This document shows positions 53,181 through 61,738 of a stretch of DNA of 64,000 nucleotides, one piece after another. A program made the translations under genes and the position numbers. Source of the stretch: Firmicutes bacterium CAG:555. Its GTDB lineage: Bacteria; Bacillota; Clostridia; Oscillospirales; Oscillospiraceae. Each line of letters starts with the position of its first letter. Position 1 is the first letter of the stretch. The stretch lies in assembly GCA_000431075.1 (NCBI GenBank), contig HF986880.1, positions 33,820-97,819 on the forward strand. The letters run 5' to 3'. The notes beneath the pieces were generated by a model. It made no database searches. It saw only the letters and a program-made list of their open reading frames with translations, and was not told where the DNA came from.

Positions 53181-53194
53181 CGAGTGGGAATAAT
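53181..53194 (+). repeat. attR-like copy
   Basis: Second exact copy of CGAGTGGGAATAAT, followed by chromosomal DNA and the large guaA terminator. Confidence 0.7.
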
Positions 53195-53219
53195 CTGCGC
53201 TAAATTTTATCATTAATAT

Positions 53220-53263
53220 AAAAAGAGCTATCTGATTTCAGATGAAATCAGATAGCTCTTTTT
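53220..53263 (+). terminator. Terminator probably belonging to guaA
   Basis: A 19-bp perfect stem (53220-53238 with 53245-53263) with A- and T-tracts. It would have been just after guaA before the island entered, and also serves the convergent antiporter gene. Confidence 0.85.
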
Positions 53264-53282
53264 ATATTAGCATATTAGCGTT

Positions 53283-54236
53283 TTACACGCCGTATTGGGT
53301 GACCAGAATCACGACATAAACTGCGTACAGGGCGAGCATGAGGATGCCCTGCCAGCGGTAGAGCTTGCCCTTTATGAGCGGGGGCAGCACCGCAATAAGC
53401 GTCATCGCAAAGCACATGGGCATATCCAGCGCATACGACTGCTCGGCAATGGTGAGCTTGCCGTCGGAAACGACACTGCATATGGGCAGGATCATCGCAA
53501 GATCGATGATGTTTGCGCCGACGATATTGCCTATCGACATACTCGATTCCTTTTTGCGTATTGCCGTGAGAGTCGTTATGAGCTCCGGCAGGCTGGTGCC
53601 GATGGCGACCATTGTAACGCCGATTATCGCAGAGGGCACGCCGAGCAGCAGGGCTATCTCGCTACCGTATTCTATAAGCAGCTTCGAGCCGCCGACGATG
53701 GCGGCAATGCCGATAATAAACATAACTATCTGCTTGGGAAGATCTTTTTTGTCGACGACCTCACGCTCGTCAGAGCCGACATCGTTCTTTGCGTCACGGA
53801 TATTATCCCAAACATACACCGCCAGCAGCACGAACAGTGCAAAGCTCGGCAGCATATGCAGCGTGCCGTCCTTGCACAGCACCCACAAAAGCAGTGCCGC
53901 GGCAGACATGAGCGTACCCTTGAGCCAGAACTGACTGCGCTTGATGACCGCCGGCATACACACGAGCGAGATGCCCATGATAAGGCCGATGTTTGCGGTG
54001 ACCGAGCCTACCGCATTGCCGACGGCAAGGTCGAGCTCGCCGTCAATGACGCCGGTGACGGACACCGTCAGCTCCGGCAGAGTCGTTGCAACGCTTACTA
54101 TCGTTGCACCGATTATGAACTTAGGTATTCCGGTCAAGTTTGCGATGAAGACCGCCGAATCGACGAACCAGTCGCCGCCCTTGATGATGAGCACCAGGCC
54201 GACGACAAACAGCAAAATCACAAATCCTGTCTGCAT
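53283..54236 (-). CDS. Sodium/calcium exchanger family (CaCA) protein
   Basis: A 317-residue membrane protein with ten helices in two inverted halves. The two alpha repeats are GATIVSVATTLPELTVS and GVTMVAIGTSLPELITT, with the acidic residues of cation binding. It matches the YrbG-type bacterial Na+/Ca2+ antiporters. Confidence 0.92.
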   Translation of the reverse strand: MQTGFVILLFVVGLVLIIKGGDWFVDSAVFIANLTGIPKFIIGATIVSVATTLPELTVSVTGVIDGELDLAVGNAVGSVTANIGLIMGISLVCMPAVIKRSQFWLKGTLMSAAALLLWVLCKDGTLHMLPSFALFVLLAVYVWDNIRDAKNDVGSDEREVVDKKDLPKQIVMFIIGIAAIVGGSKLLIEYGSEIALLLGVPSAIIGVTMVAIGTSLPELITTLTAIRKKESSMSIGNIVGANIIDLAMILPICSVVSDGKLTIAEQSYALDMPMCFAMTLIAVLPPLIKGKLYRWQGILMLALYAVYVVILVTQYGV

Positions 54237-54257
54237 AAAACTCTCTCTTTACATTTT

Positions 54258-54782
54258 TTAATCGTCTCCGAAAAGCTTGTCAAGCCCCGAGAAAATACTG
54301 TCATCGGACGGCTCGGGAGTCGGGGTCGGCGTTGGTTCGGGTTTCTTTTCAAATGTAGCGATAACTGTGTGGTCGTCCTTGACATACGAAAGCGTATAGC
54401 TCTCGACAGCCCCCTGATCCGCACCGTCGACCGTGACGGAGACTATCTCATAGCCCTCGTTGGGCGTAAAAGTTATCGTGAGGCTGCCCCAGTCCTCGAC
54501 CTCAACGCTGCCGTTGGGGTTGGCCGAGCCGCCGTTGCCTGCCGAGATGAAAACCTTGTGCTTAACGGTCTCGTCCGGCTCATCTTTATCGTTTTCGGGC
54601 GCTTTTGTCTCCTCGACAACTACATCATCGTTCGTCTGCACGAAGCCGGGCTTAAAGGTAAAATTACCGCCCTTGACGCAGATAACGACCGTGACCACCG
54701 CCAGCACCGCAAGCAGCGCCGTTAACAGCCACTTAACCGTGCCGCTCATGCTTTTCTTTTCCGTCTTGTCTTTTTTACTCAT
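54258..54782 (-). CDS. Membrane-anchored protein with InlB-like beta repeat
   Basis: A 174-residue protein: short charged start, one membrane helix (about 18-36), a Glu/Asp-rich linker, one bacterial beta repeat (about 73-143, with FTPNEGYEIVSVTVDG), then a Pro/Thr stretch and an acidic end. It follows ricT closely. Probably an extracytoplasmic domain anchored by its N-terminus; role unknown. Confidence 0.7.
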   Translation of the reverse strand: MSKKDKTEKKSMSGTVKWLLTALLAVLAVVTVVICVKGGNFTFKPGFVQTNDDVVVEETKAPENDKDEPDETVKHKVFISAGNGGSANPNGSVEVEDWGSLTITFTPNEGYEIVSVTVDGADQGAVESYTLSYVKDDHTVIATFEKKPEPTPTPTPEPSDDSIFSGLDKLFGDD

Positions 54783-54800
54783 ATCGTGACCTCCGGGTCA

Positions 54801-56075
54801 TTATTGCTTCTGCTCGCCGCCCTGTTTGTTCTTGGGTTTGCCCCTGTGGTAGTACCGACGGCGGCTATTGCGTTTCTTGTCGCCGCCCTCCTTGGTCTCG
54901 GCAGGCTTTTGCTGCGGTCTGGGCTGCGCCGGGGTTTTTTCCGTCTTGGGCTTATCCGAGCCTGTGTGTGGCTTGTTGCCGCCGCTGCGCTTATTCTTGG
55001 GTTTTGCCTTGACCTGCTGCTTTTCCTCATCAGCCTTGGGCTTTGATTGGGCTGCGGGCTTATCTCCCTCGGGTTTGCTGCGGTTTTTTCCGCCCCTGCG
55101 ATTACGGCGATTACGACTTCTCTTTGCGTTTTCGGGCTTTTCCTCCGTCGGCTCGCTTACTATCATCTCCGGTATCGCCCACTCATCCTCAGGCTCCTCC
55201 TCGGGCTCGGGGGCGGGCACATATTTGAGCACCGACGGCAGCGGCTCGCCGTCCTTGGGTCTGCCGCCGGGAACGGTGGCGACCTCGACGGCACGGTATG
55301 TGCGCATGGTATCCTCGCCCTCGCCGTCAAGCTTGACCTTGACGAGCTGACGGAGTAAATTGACCTGCGTGACGATGCCGTAGCCGGTCGGAGTCTCAAC
55401 AAATGCACCCTGCTTGGGAACATTCTTGACAAGCTCCTCGTACGCCTCCTGCTCATATCTCAGGCAGCACATGAGTCTGCCGCAGCTACCGGAAATTTTG
55501 CTCGGATTGAGCGACATGGACTGCATTTTTGCCATCTTGGTCGACACGGGCTGGAAATCGTTCAGGAACTTGCTGCAGCAAAACGGTCTCCCGCAGATGC
55601 CGAGGCCGCCGAGCATTTTTGCCTCATCACGCACACCGATCTGCCTGAGCTCGATACGGTTGCGGAAGATGCCCGCAAGGTCTTTGACAAGCTCACGGAA
55701 ATCGACTCTTCCGTCAGATGTGAAGAAAAAGATGGTCTTATTGCCCTCAAAATTGCACTCAACATCGACTAACTTCATGTCAAGGCCGTGCTCGGCGATT
55801 TTCTTCTGGCATATCCCATACGCTTCTTTTTCACGCTGCTTGTTTATCTCCGCCACACGCAGATCGTCCTTCGTGGCAATTCTGACGACGGGACGCAGCG
55901 GCTGCACAACGGCATTGTCCTCGACCATATGGTTGCCGCAGGAGCAGTCGGCGATCTCAAGTCCCTTGCTGGTTTCAACGATGACCTGCTCTCCGGTCTT
56001 TACGCTCTTGCCGTTGGGGGCAAAGAAGTAGCTCTTGCCTCTGTTTTTGAATCTTACACTTATAACTTCAGTCAA
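54801..56075 (-). CDS. ricT: RicT (YaaT/PSP1 family) with long basic C-terminal tail
   Basis: A 424-residue PSP1-domain protein. It has GGLGICGRPFCCSKF and SGSCGRLMCCLRYE, the cysteines that bind Fe-S clusters in the RicAFT complex, which controls mRNA processing by RNase Y in Bacillus. The family core is about 275 residues. From about residue 285 there is an extra Lys/Arg/Pro/Glu-rich tail of about 135 residues, lacking a known fold. It overlaps holB, as usual. Confidence 0.9.
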   Translation of the reverse strand: MTEVISVRFKNRGKSYFFAPNGKSVKTGEQVIVETSKGLEIADCSCGNHMVEDNAVVQPLRPVVRIATKDDLRVAEINKQREKEAYGICQKKIAEHGLDMKLVDVECNFEGNKTIFFFTSDGRVDFRELVKDLAGIFRNRIELRQIGVRDEAKMLGGLGICGRPFCCSKFLNDFQPVSTKMAKMQSMSLNPSKISGSCGRLMCCLRYEQEAYEELVKNVPKQGAFVETPTGYGIVTQVNLLRQLVKVKLDGEGEDTMRTYRAVEVATVPGGRPKDGEPLPSVLKYVPAPEPEEEPEDEWAIPEMIVSEPTEEKPENAKRSRNRRNRRGGKNRSKPEGDKPAAQSKPKADEEKQQVKAKPKNKRSGGNKPHTGSDKPKTEKTPAQPRPQQKPAETKEGGDKKRNSRRRYYHRGKPKNKQGGEQKQ

Positions 56076-56850
56076 CTTTTTTCCTCGTTTCCTTCGCCGG
56101 CAGTGACTTTACCGCCAGCAATCCAAATATATGCTTGACGCTCGTATTGACCGTCTGATATTCAAGGCAACGCTCGATAAGAGCGATATTACTCATGAGC
56201 TGCGCTCTTGCATCGGAATATCTGAGCATTTGTATGAGTCTGCGCTCGATGGACGCCAAAAGCTCGGGCATTTTTCTCGAGTCAAGCTTCTCATTTGCAA
56301 AGCACCACGCCGTAAGTTCGGCGGTATTACCGTTTTGCACAAGGCAAATATACTCATCCGCAAGAGCTGCCATTTCGGCGTTTTCCGGCTCGCTTCCTGC
56401 GTTGCATCTAATGAGTACGCACCTCGAGCGCACGGTCGTGAGAAGCTTTTCGGGATTAGTCGTGCAAAGGATGAAATGTACGCCGTCGGGCGGCTCCTCA
56501 AACAGCTTGAGAGCAGCGTTTTGGGCGCTCTCGTTCATTGTTTCCGCTTCCTCGATGATATACACCTTGCCGTTTGCCTCGTTCGGAAGAACATAAGCAT
56601 CCGCACCCATGTCCCTTATCTGGTCGACTTGGATATCCCGCTTCTTGTTGCCCTTATCATCGAGCGATCTGCGAACAAAGCCAAGGTCGGGGTGAACGCC
56701 TGCCTTTATCTTGCGGCAGTCCCTGCACACGCCACAGGGCTTTTTGCCCATGCCGCTGCACAGCATTTCGCTGGCAAGCGTCACAGCTTGCTTGAGCCCT
56801 TCCTCCTCCGATGCCGAGGAGACTATATACGCATGTGACAGCTTTTCCAT
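56068..56850 (-). CDS. holB: DNA polymerase III subunit delta'
   Basis: A 260-residue clamp-loader subunit. CGVCRDCRKI is the zinc site, and the inactive ATP-binding lid and EEAETMNESAQNAALKLFEEPP follow. It is shorter than the usual 300-330 residues, mostly at the C-terminus. AGGAGG lies just before the ATG. It overlaps ricT by 8 bases. Confidence 0.9.
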   Translation of the reverse strand: MEKLSHAYIVSSASEEEGLKQAVTLASEMLCSGMGKKPCGVCRDCRKIKAGVHPDLGFVRRSLDDKGNKKRDIQVDQIRDMGADAYVLPNEANGKVYIIEEAETMNESAQNAALKLFEEPPDGVHFILCTTNPEKLLTTVRSRCVLIRCNAGSEPENAEMAALADEYICLVQNGNTAELTAWCFANEKLDSRKMPELLASIERRLIQMLRYSDARAQLMSNIALIERCLEYQTVNTSVKHIFGLLAVKSLPAKETRKKVD

Positions 56851-56926
56851 AGCTCCTCCTATGCACTCTTAATCAGTTTATTTTACTATCTTATCCTCTA
56901 CAAGTCAAATATTTTTGCGGCAACGA

Positions 56927-56966
56927 AAAAACTCCCTGCACTGCTTTCGCAATACAGGGAGTTTTT
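56927..56966 (-). terminator. Terminator after acpP
   Basis: A 12-bp perfect stem (56927-56938 with 56955-56966) with a 16-base loop, ending in T on the minus strand. Confidence 0.75.
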
Positions 56967-56975
56967 CAAAAGGCA

Positions 56976-57203
56976 TTAAAGCTTAGATTCGATGTACTCG
57001 ACTATTTTGCCGACGGTCGTAAGCTCGGTCGCATCCTCATCGGGAATCGACAGGCCGAACTCATCCTCAACGGACATGATGAGCTCCACTACATCAAGGG
57101 AGTCTGCGCCAAGGTCATCTACGATATTGGTATCTGCGGAAATGCTGTCGGCAGCCACTTCGAACTGGTCTGCCAGGATGTTCTGGACCTTTTCAAGTGT
57201 CAT
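56976..57203 (-). CDS. acpP: Acyl carrier protein
   Basis: A 75-residue acidic carrier protein with DDLGADSLDVVELIM; the serine in DSL carries phosphopantetheine. The start is ATG 57203 (MTLEKV), with GGAGGAAAAG ahead; a longer frame to 57296 is unlikely. It is downstream of khpB by 25 bases. Confidence 0.95.
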   Translation of the reverse strand: MTLEKVQNILADQFEVAADSISADTNIVDDLGADSLDVVELIMSVEDEFGLSIPDEDATELTTVGKIVEYIESKL

Positions 57204-57228
57204 TTTCTTTTCCTCCAAAATCAGGGGC

Positions 57229-57948
57229 TTATGCCCATTCACGGCTTTGCGGCTTGTTGCTTGTCTGCTGAGGTCTGTCATAGGACACGACAACACGGCG
57301 ATTAGGCTCGGTGCCGGTGGAGCTTGTGGTCACGCCCTCGTAATCCTGCAATGCGGTGTGGATAATGTGGCGCTCATAGGAATTCATAGGTTCAAGAGCC
57401 ATGCTGCGCTTGTACTTGATGACCTTTGCGGCCATTTTCTCGGCAAGGCGAACGAGCGACTCCTCACGCTTTGCACGGTAGCTCTCGGCATCGACGGAAA
57501 TGTGCATATGCTTGTCGCTGCCGCGGTTGACCACATAATTGGTCAGATGCTGGATAGCGTCGAGTGTCTCGCCTCTGCGGCCTATCACGGCGCCCATGTT
57601 GGGGCCCGAAAGGTTCACAACGACGCCCTTGCTGTCACGGGCGGTTATCTCAATATCCGCCTTGGTGCCCATGCGCTCTAAAAGTCCGGTCAGGAATGCT
57701 CTTATCTCGGGATAATCCTGAGCGGGAGCTTCCTCGGCGGGCTTTGCTTCCGCTTCGGGAGCGGGCTCATCGGGTGCTTCATACTCGACACGCACGACGG
57801 CAGGAGAAGCGCCGATGCCCAAAAAGCCGGATTTAGCACGCTCGACGACGGTCACGGACACATCGTCTCGATCCATACCAAGCTCGGCAAGGGCGGCGGC
57901 GACTGCCTCGTCCTCGGTGCGGCCGGATTTTTCCAAATATTTAATCAT
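57229..57948 (-). CDS. khpB: KhpB/Jag RNA-binding protein
   Basis: A 239-residue protein with a Jag-N domain (1-55), an acidic linker, a KH domain (GPNMGAVIGRRGETLDAIQ) and an R3H domain (NSYERHIIHTAL). It binds RNA and affects cell division and elongation in Firmicutes. The gene is in the standard place after yidC. Confidence 0.95.
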   Translation of the reverse strand: MIKYLEKSGRTEDEAVAAALAELGMDRDDVSVTVVERAKSGFLGIGASPAVVRVEYEAPDEPAPEAEAKPAEEAPAQDYPEIRAFLTGLLERMGTKADIEITARDSKGVVVNLSGPNMGAVIGRRGETLDAIQHLTNYVVNRGSDKHMHISVDAESYRAKREESLVRLAEKMAAKVIKYKRSMALEPMNSYERHIIHTALQDYEGVTTSSTGTEPNRRVVVSYDRPQQTSNKPQSREWA

Positions 57949-57965
57949 ATCAGGTTCTCCTGTAA

Positions 57966-59216
57966 TTATTCAGGCTTATCCTCGGATGCGGTCTCTTCGG
58001 ATGCCTCGGTCTCGGCGGCGGGGGCTGCTGCATCTGCAAAGCGGTTCGGGTCATATGCCCTGCCTCTTGCGTAGCGGCGGTTGCCGACCTGCGAGGGGTT
58101 CTCACCCTCATTGCTCTTTATGCCAAGACGCTCGCGCTTCGCATCGCGCTCGGCCTTTTCGTTAGCGGCACGGCGCTCGTCGGACTGCTGCTTGGACTGA
58201 GCCTGCATCTTCTTTTTGCTGGTGTTGTTGTTGCGGACGGTCGCACCCTCGGCACGCAGACGCTCGGTCTCCTCGTGACGGCGGCGGATCTCATCTTCCT
58301 TTGCCTTTTCCTTTGCGATACGCTCGGCATCCTCGATATCAAGCTTTCTCTTGTAGATCTTGGTGAGGACGACATCTCTGATTATACCGAAAATGCTGTT
58401 TGCGATCCAGTATACACCGAGAGCGGCAGGCATGATGAAGCAGATCCAGATCGACATGATGGGCATGAAAATATTCATTGTCTTCATCGATGCCTCGGCC
58501 TGTGCACCGCCGGCGGTGGGATTGGTCGCCTGGCTTATCTTCATCGACAGCCAGGACAGAAGCGCAGCGATAAGCGGGATAAGGAACAGTCCCAGTGCGG
58601 GAAGTGCGGTCGAGGTATTTGCAAAGTCGATGGTCCAGACCTTCCAGTTGGGGACCGCGCCGAGATTCATGCCAAGGAAGCTGTAGTCAAGATTCATGAG
58701 CTTGTCCGCCAAATCGCCCAGTGCGTTCACGGCGGCATCCCAATGCTGATGAAGTGCATCGGTAACACCGATCTCGTCATAGGTCTTGTTGGTCGAAACA
58801 AAGCCCGCATTCTGAGCCGCCCACTCGGTGATCTTCTTAACGCCCTCCGAGCTTATGCCCATCATCTTCTCCAGAGGCTGGCGAATGACACTGTACAGTG
58901 CGATGATGATCGGGAACGGAAGCAGGCTCCAGAGGCAGCCGGACATGGGGTTGATGCCCTCTTCACGGTAAAGCTTGGCGACCTCCTGCTGATACTTTTC
59001 CTTGTTATCGGCATACTTTTTCTCCAGCGCCTTCATCTTGGGCTGGAAACGGGTGGTGCGCATCATGCTCTTCTTGCTCTTTGCCATGAACGGCAGAAGA
59101 ATGAGGTTAACTACGAGAGCAAAGAGGATGACGGAAACACCGTAGTTTTGAGTCCAATTGTACAGGAACTCCATTAGTCTGGCAAACGGCCAAACTATAT
59201 AATCCCATAATGACAT
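57966..59216 (-). CDS. yidC: Membrane protein insertase YidC
   Basis: A 416-residue insertase with five or six helices. It starts with the family's membrane-in-domain (WDYIVWPFARLMEFLY) and has the SKKSMMRTTRFQPKMKALEKKYA loop. The C-terminal 110 residues are charged (about 300-416) and end in an acidic stretch. AAGGAG precedes the start. Confidence 0.95.
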   Translation of the reverse strand: MSLWDYIVWPFARLMEFLYNWTQNYGVSVILFALVVNLILLPFMAKSKKSMMRTTRFQPKMKALEKKYADNKEKYQQEVAKLYREEGINPMSGCLWSLLPFPIIIALYSVIRQPLEKMMGISSEGVKKITEWAAQNAGFVSTNKTYDEIGVTDALHQHWDAAVNALGDLADKLMNLDYSFLGMNLGAVPNWKVWTIDFANTSTALPALGLFLIPLIAALLSWLSMKISQATNPTAGGAQAEASMKTMNIFMPIMSIWICFIMPAALGVYWIANSIFGIIRDVVLTKIYKRKLDIEDAERIAKEKAKEDEIRRRHEETERLRAEGATVRNNNTSKKKMQAQSKQQSDERRAANEKAERDAKRERLGIKSNEGENPSQVGNRRYARGRAYDPNRFADAAAPAAETEASEETASEDKPE

Positions 59217-59243
59217 AAGTTTCTCCTTGTTATCTGACCCCGC

Positions 59244-59462
59244 TTACGGGACGGGATCATAGAAATCGTGCTCCCCGAGGTGAAAGGGATGACACCTCGA
59301 AAAGCGTTTCAGAGCAAGCCAGCTGCCCTTCAAAGCCCCGTATTTCTCCAGAGCTTCAATGGCGTACTGCGAGCAGGTCGGAATATAGCGGCAGCAGGCG
59401 GGTCTCAGCGGCGAGATATACTTCTGATAAAGCCTCACCAATTTAATGAGCAGCTTTTTCAT
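59244..59462 (-). CDS. yidD: Membrane protein insertion efficiency factor YidD
   Basis: A 72-residue protein with [25 protein letters not shown], the family signature with three cysteines. It overlaps rnpA by 4 bases and precedes yidC. Confidence 0.95.
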   Translation of the reverse strand: MKKLLIKLVRLYQKYISPLRPACCRYIPTCSQYAIEALEKYGALKGSWLALKRFSRCHPFHLGEHDFYDPVP

Positions 59463-59806
59463 TTTTCCTCTCCCTTAATGAGCCCCAACTCACCGCAGGC
59501 GTGCAGAAATGCCTTCTCGATCTTTGCAAAATCTGCCGTCACACATGCCGAGCGGGCGACGATGACCATGTCAACGCCGCTGATGAGCTTATCGGAATTC
59601 AACCGGTAAACCTCTCTCAATCTGCGGCGGGCACGGTTGCGGACGACTGCCTTGCCGAGCTTTGTCGACACGGTGTAGCCCACACGGTTAGCGCCACGCC
59701 CCGTTTTCATGCTGTAAATGACGAGATACGGGGTAACGGCGGTCTTGCCCTTGCGGTACAGCCGCCGGAATTCATAGTTTTTCTTCAGTGTGACCCTGAC
59801 ATCCAA
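59459..59806 (-). CDS. rnpA: Ribonuclease P protein component
   Basis: A 115-residue basic protein with [13 protein letters not shown], the RNR motif of the RNase P protein that helps the catalytic RNA mature tRNA 5' ends. GGGGTGA precedes the start. Confidence 0.95.
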   Translation of the reverse strand: MDVRVTLKKNYEFRRLYRKGKTAVTPYLVIYSMKTGRGANRVGYTVSTKLGKAVVRNRARRRLREVYRLNSDKLISGVDMVIVARSACVTADFAKIEKAFLHACGELGLIKGEEK

Positions 59807-59855
59807 CGAAATTCACCCCAAATACGACAAAAACAATAAATGCACAAACACCTTA

Positions 59856-59876
59856 AGGGCGGATAGTACCCGCCCT
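59856..59876 (-). other. Hairpin between rpmH and rnpA
   Basis: A 7-bp perfect stem AGGGCGG/CCGCCCT, with a 7-base loop, not followed by a strong T-run. Could be a partial attenuator lowering rnpA expression against rpmH. Confidence 0.4.
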
Positions 59877-59916
59877 AAAAAATATTTAAATTTCCGTTCT
59901 GCTCATGCAGGCCAAA

Positions 59917-60051
59917 TCAGGCGCTGAGCTTTGCTCTGCCCTTTGCTCTGCGGCGAGCGAGGACCTTGCGGCCGTTTGCGGTGGACATTCTCTTGCGGAA
60001 GCCGTGCTCTTTTTTGCGCTGACGCTTCTTGGGCTGGTAGGTACGCAGCAT
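59917..60051 (-). CDS. rpmH: Ribosomal protein L34
   Basis: A 44-residue protein reading [20 protein letters not shown] in its first 20 residues and ending in the basic helix of L34, with [21 protein letters not shown] close behind. AAAGGAG precedes the ATG. In most Bacillota dnaA and oriC lie just upstream; here a thiamine transporter gene lies there. Confidence 0.97.
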   Translation of the reverse strand: MLRTYQPKKRQRKKEHGFRKRMSTANGRKVLARRRAKGRAKLSA

Positions 60052-60111
60052 AATGTGTTGCACTCCTTTCGGGATTATTACTCAACATTGACCGAAGTCA
60101 AAGTAGTTGAC

Positions 60112-60147
60112 TAAAAAATTACTTCCGATGCCGACAGGCATCGGAAG
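60112..60147 (-). terminator. Terminator after thiT
   Basis: An 11-bp perfect stem (60122-60132 with 60137-60147), loop GACA, then a T-run on the minus strand. Stops transcription from the thiamine gene before rpmH. Confidence 0.85.
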
Positions 60148-60187
60148 CTTATTATATACTGACTTTCGTCCCGGTGTCAACAGTTTT

Positions 60188-61006
60188 TTATGCTGCTTTG
60201 CCTTTTTTGAGAGTCTTATTGACGATAAGCAGCAATACAGTGACGACTACGGCAGAGACCGTTACCGCAATAAACGCAGTCCAGTTTACAGCTGCAAGAC
60301 CGGTTATGTCGAACTCGCCCGTCTCGGCGTTCTGGAGGTGCGAGAACACCTCAACAGCGTCATAAATTACAGCGCCTGCGGCGATAAGACCTGCAGCTAC
60401 ATTGATAGTGGGAGAGTATGCCTTGGTGTCGCTCTTTACGATTCTCTTGAGTTTTTCTTCTCTGAAGTCTATGACAGAGCCGATGTAGACGGCAGTTACC
60501 GCAAGAATAATGCATTCAGGCAGCATGTAGGTGGCATTGTAAATGAAGGAATAGGACAGTGCCGCCTGAGTCGGTATCGACAGACCCGCCCATACCGTTG
60601 CGCCGGAGATGACATGGCAGATATAGCGAAGGATGGATACGAAAACGCAGCCGAGGGTGAGACCGAGAGCCTGATTTTCTATCTTATTTCTGAATATGCC
60701 TGCAAAGCCTATTACCGTAAATGCAACTATGTAGTCAAGAAGTATGACGGCAACGATGCTCTGCCATGTGGTGACATACGAAAGCGAGTTAAGGCCCAAA
60801 AGCTGCTGAACGATGCCGTAAACGAAGGCCGAGCCGAGGCCCCAGCCCATACCTCTGCGGTAGGCGATAATAGCTATCGGCAGCATAGACGCTATCGTTA
60901 TCGAGCCGCCGTAGGGAAGCTCGGCAAGCTTGATCATGCTGAGCACCGTGGCGAGTGCGATCATAATGGCGCATTCCACAAGAGACTTTGTTTTGCTCTG
61001 ATTCAT
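60188..61006 (-). CDS. thiT: ThiT-like thiamine ECF transporter S component with extra C-terminal helices
   Basis: A 272-residue membrane protein with start ATG 61006 after AGGAGG. LPYGGSITIASMLPI and the WAGLSIP segments resemble ThiT, the thiamine-binding subunit of energy-coupling-factor transporters. The usual ThiT is about 190 residues; here about 80 more residues with two membrane helices are added. A TPP riboswitch with a terminator lies directly upstream, confirming a thiamine role. Confidence 0.88.
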   Translation of the reverse strand: MNQSKTKSLVECAIMIALATVLSMIKLAELPYGGSITIASMLPIAIIAYRRGMGWGLGSAFVYGIVQQLLGLNSLSYVTTWQSIVAVILLDYIVAFTVIGFAGIFRNKIENQALGLTLGCVFVSILRYICHVISGATVWAGLSIPTQAALSYSFIYNATYMLPECIILAVTAVYIGSVIDFREEKLKRIVKSDTKAYSPTINVAAGLIAAGAVIYDAVEVFSHLQNAETGEFDITGLAAVNWTAFIAVTVSAVVVTVLLLIVNKTLKKGKAA

Positions 61007-61023
61007 AACAGTTCCTCCTAAAA

Positions 61024-61048
61024 CAAAAAGCCGTGCTTTATGCACGGC
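61024..61048 (-). terminator. Riboswitch-controlled terminator ahead of thiT
   Basis: A 7-bp stem GCCGTGC/GCACGGC (61030-61036 with 61042-61048) with T-run on the minus strand, between the TPP aptamer and thiT. Confidence 0.85.
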
Positions 61049-61078
61049 CATAGGAAAACGATTGGTGTAGTATTTTCG

Positions 61079-61170
61079 TTTCCTACGCCGGCATTACCCG
61101 GATCAGGTTCATGGGTTTCGGAAATTCGCTTCTTTCCGTCTCAGCCGAGAATAACTCAGCACCCCTGTTT
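61079..61170 (-). promoter_or_regulatory. TPP (THI-box) riboswitch
   Basis: On the minus strand the leader reads GGGGUGC, CUGAGA, and the strongly conserved ACCUGAUCCGGGUAAUGCCG followed by GUAGGAAA, the thiamine pyrophosphate aptamer. When TPP is bound, the terminator at 61024-61048 should form and thiT would be off. Confidence 0.97.
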
Positions 61171-61182
61171 ACTTGCAGCACA

Positions 61183-61211
61183 ATAGTATGCTATCGCACG
61201 GAATTTGTCAA
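61183..61211 (-). promoter_or_regulatory. Promoter of the TPP riboswitch-thiT unit
   Basis: On the minus strand TTGACA (61206-61211), 17 bases, TACTAT (61183-61188). The -35 overlaps the stop region of queT. Confidence 0.65.
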
Positions 61212-61738
61212 GAGTGTTTATCGACAAATTCCGAGAAAAACCGCTGCTTGGGCAGATAAGTCATGAGCGGCAGGCCGATCAGATACATGACCCCGAGCTC
61301 TCCGAGCGCCACCTCGCCTGCGAACACCAAAAATGCGCCGAAGTGCGTGAGGGGGTTAAGCCCCGCCAAAGCGATGGTGAGCGTTGCGCCGACGATAAGG
61401 CCGTTCCAAACGACCGGCATGAGGCAGGCCAAGAGCCTTGTTTTTAATGTATTGCCCTTTTTGCCGCACCAAGCTATGCACAGGCAGGTTATGAGCGTTG
61501 CAAGTGAGCCGAAAACGACATCCAGAACGCCCGCCGTGCTTATAAGATTGGCAACAATGCAGCCGACGAACAGCCCCCACGCCGTGAACGGCATGAAAAA
61601 CGGCAGGATGCACAGCACCTCCGACACACGAAATTGCAGTGCACCGTAGCTAATAGGTGCAAGCACCATCGTCAGCACTGCGTACAGTGCGCCGACGACG
61701 GCGGCGGTTATCAAGTTGCGAGTGTTAATTTTCATCAT
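61208..61738 (-). CDS. queT: QueT-family ECF transporter S component
   Basis: A 176-residue membrane protein with about five to six helices. SYGALQFRVSEVLCILPFF is typical of QueT, thought to bring in queuosine precursors. It overlaps queH by 14 bases; two adjacent start codons exist (61738, 61735). Confidence 0.88.
   Translation of the reverse strand: MMKINTRNLITAAVVGALYAVLTMVLAPISYGALQFRVSEVLCILPFFMPFTAWGLFVGCIVANLISTAGVLDVVFGSLATLITCLCIAWCGKKGNTLKTRLLACLMPVVWNGLIVGATLTIALAGLNPLTHFGAFLVFAGEVALGELGVMYLIGLPLMTYLPKQRFFSEFVDKHS

Larger units (their letters stand above)
49596..53194. mobile_element. 3.6-kb restriction-modification island in the guaA 3' end
   Basis: The interval is bounded by two exact copies of CGAGTGGGAATAAT (49596-49609 and 53181-53194), the first being the end of guaA. 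Its genes are strongly AT-rich compared with the flanks. Contents: remnant and complete cytosine methyltransferases, a probable endonuclease, an HTH regulator and a DUF3644 protein. The large hairpin expected after guaA is outside the distal copy, at 53220-53263. No integrase gene remains. The 3' end of guaA is a known integration site for islands in several bacteria. Confidence 0.75.

Noticed and set aside
53295..54725. Long plus-strand frame of 476 codons opposite the antiporter and the next gene
   Set aside because: It spans two clear minus-strand genes and encodes a histidine/arginine-rich product with no membrane or domain pattern.
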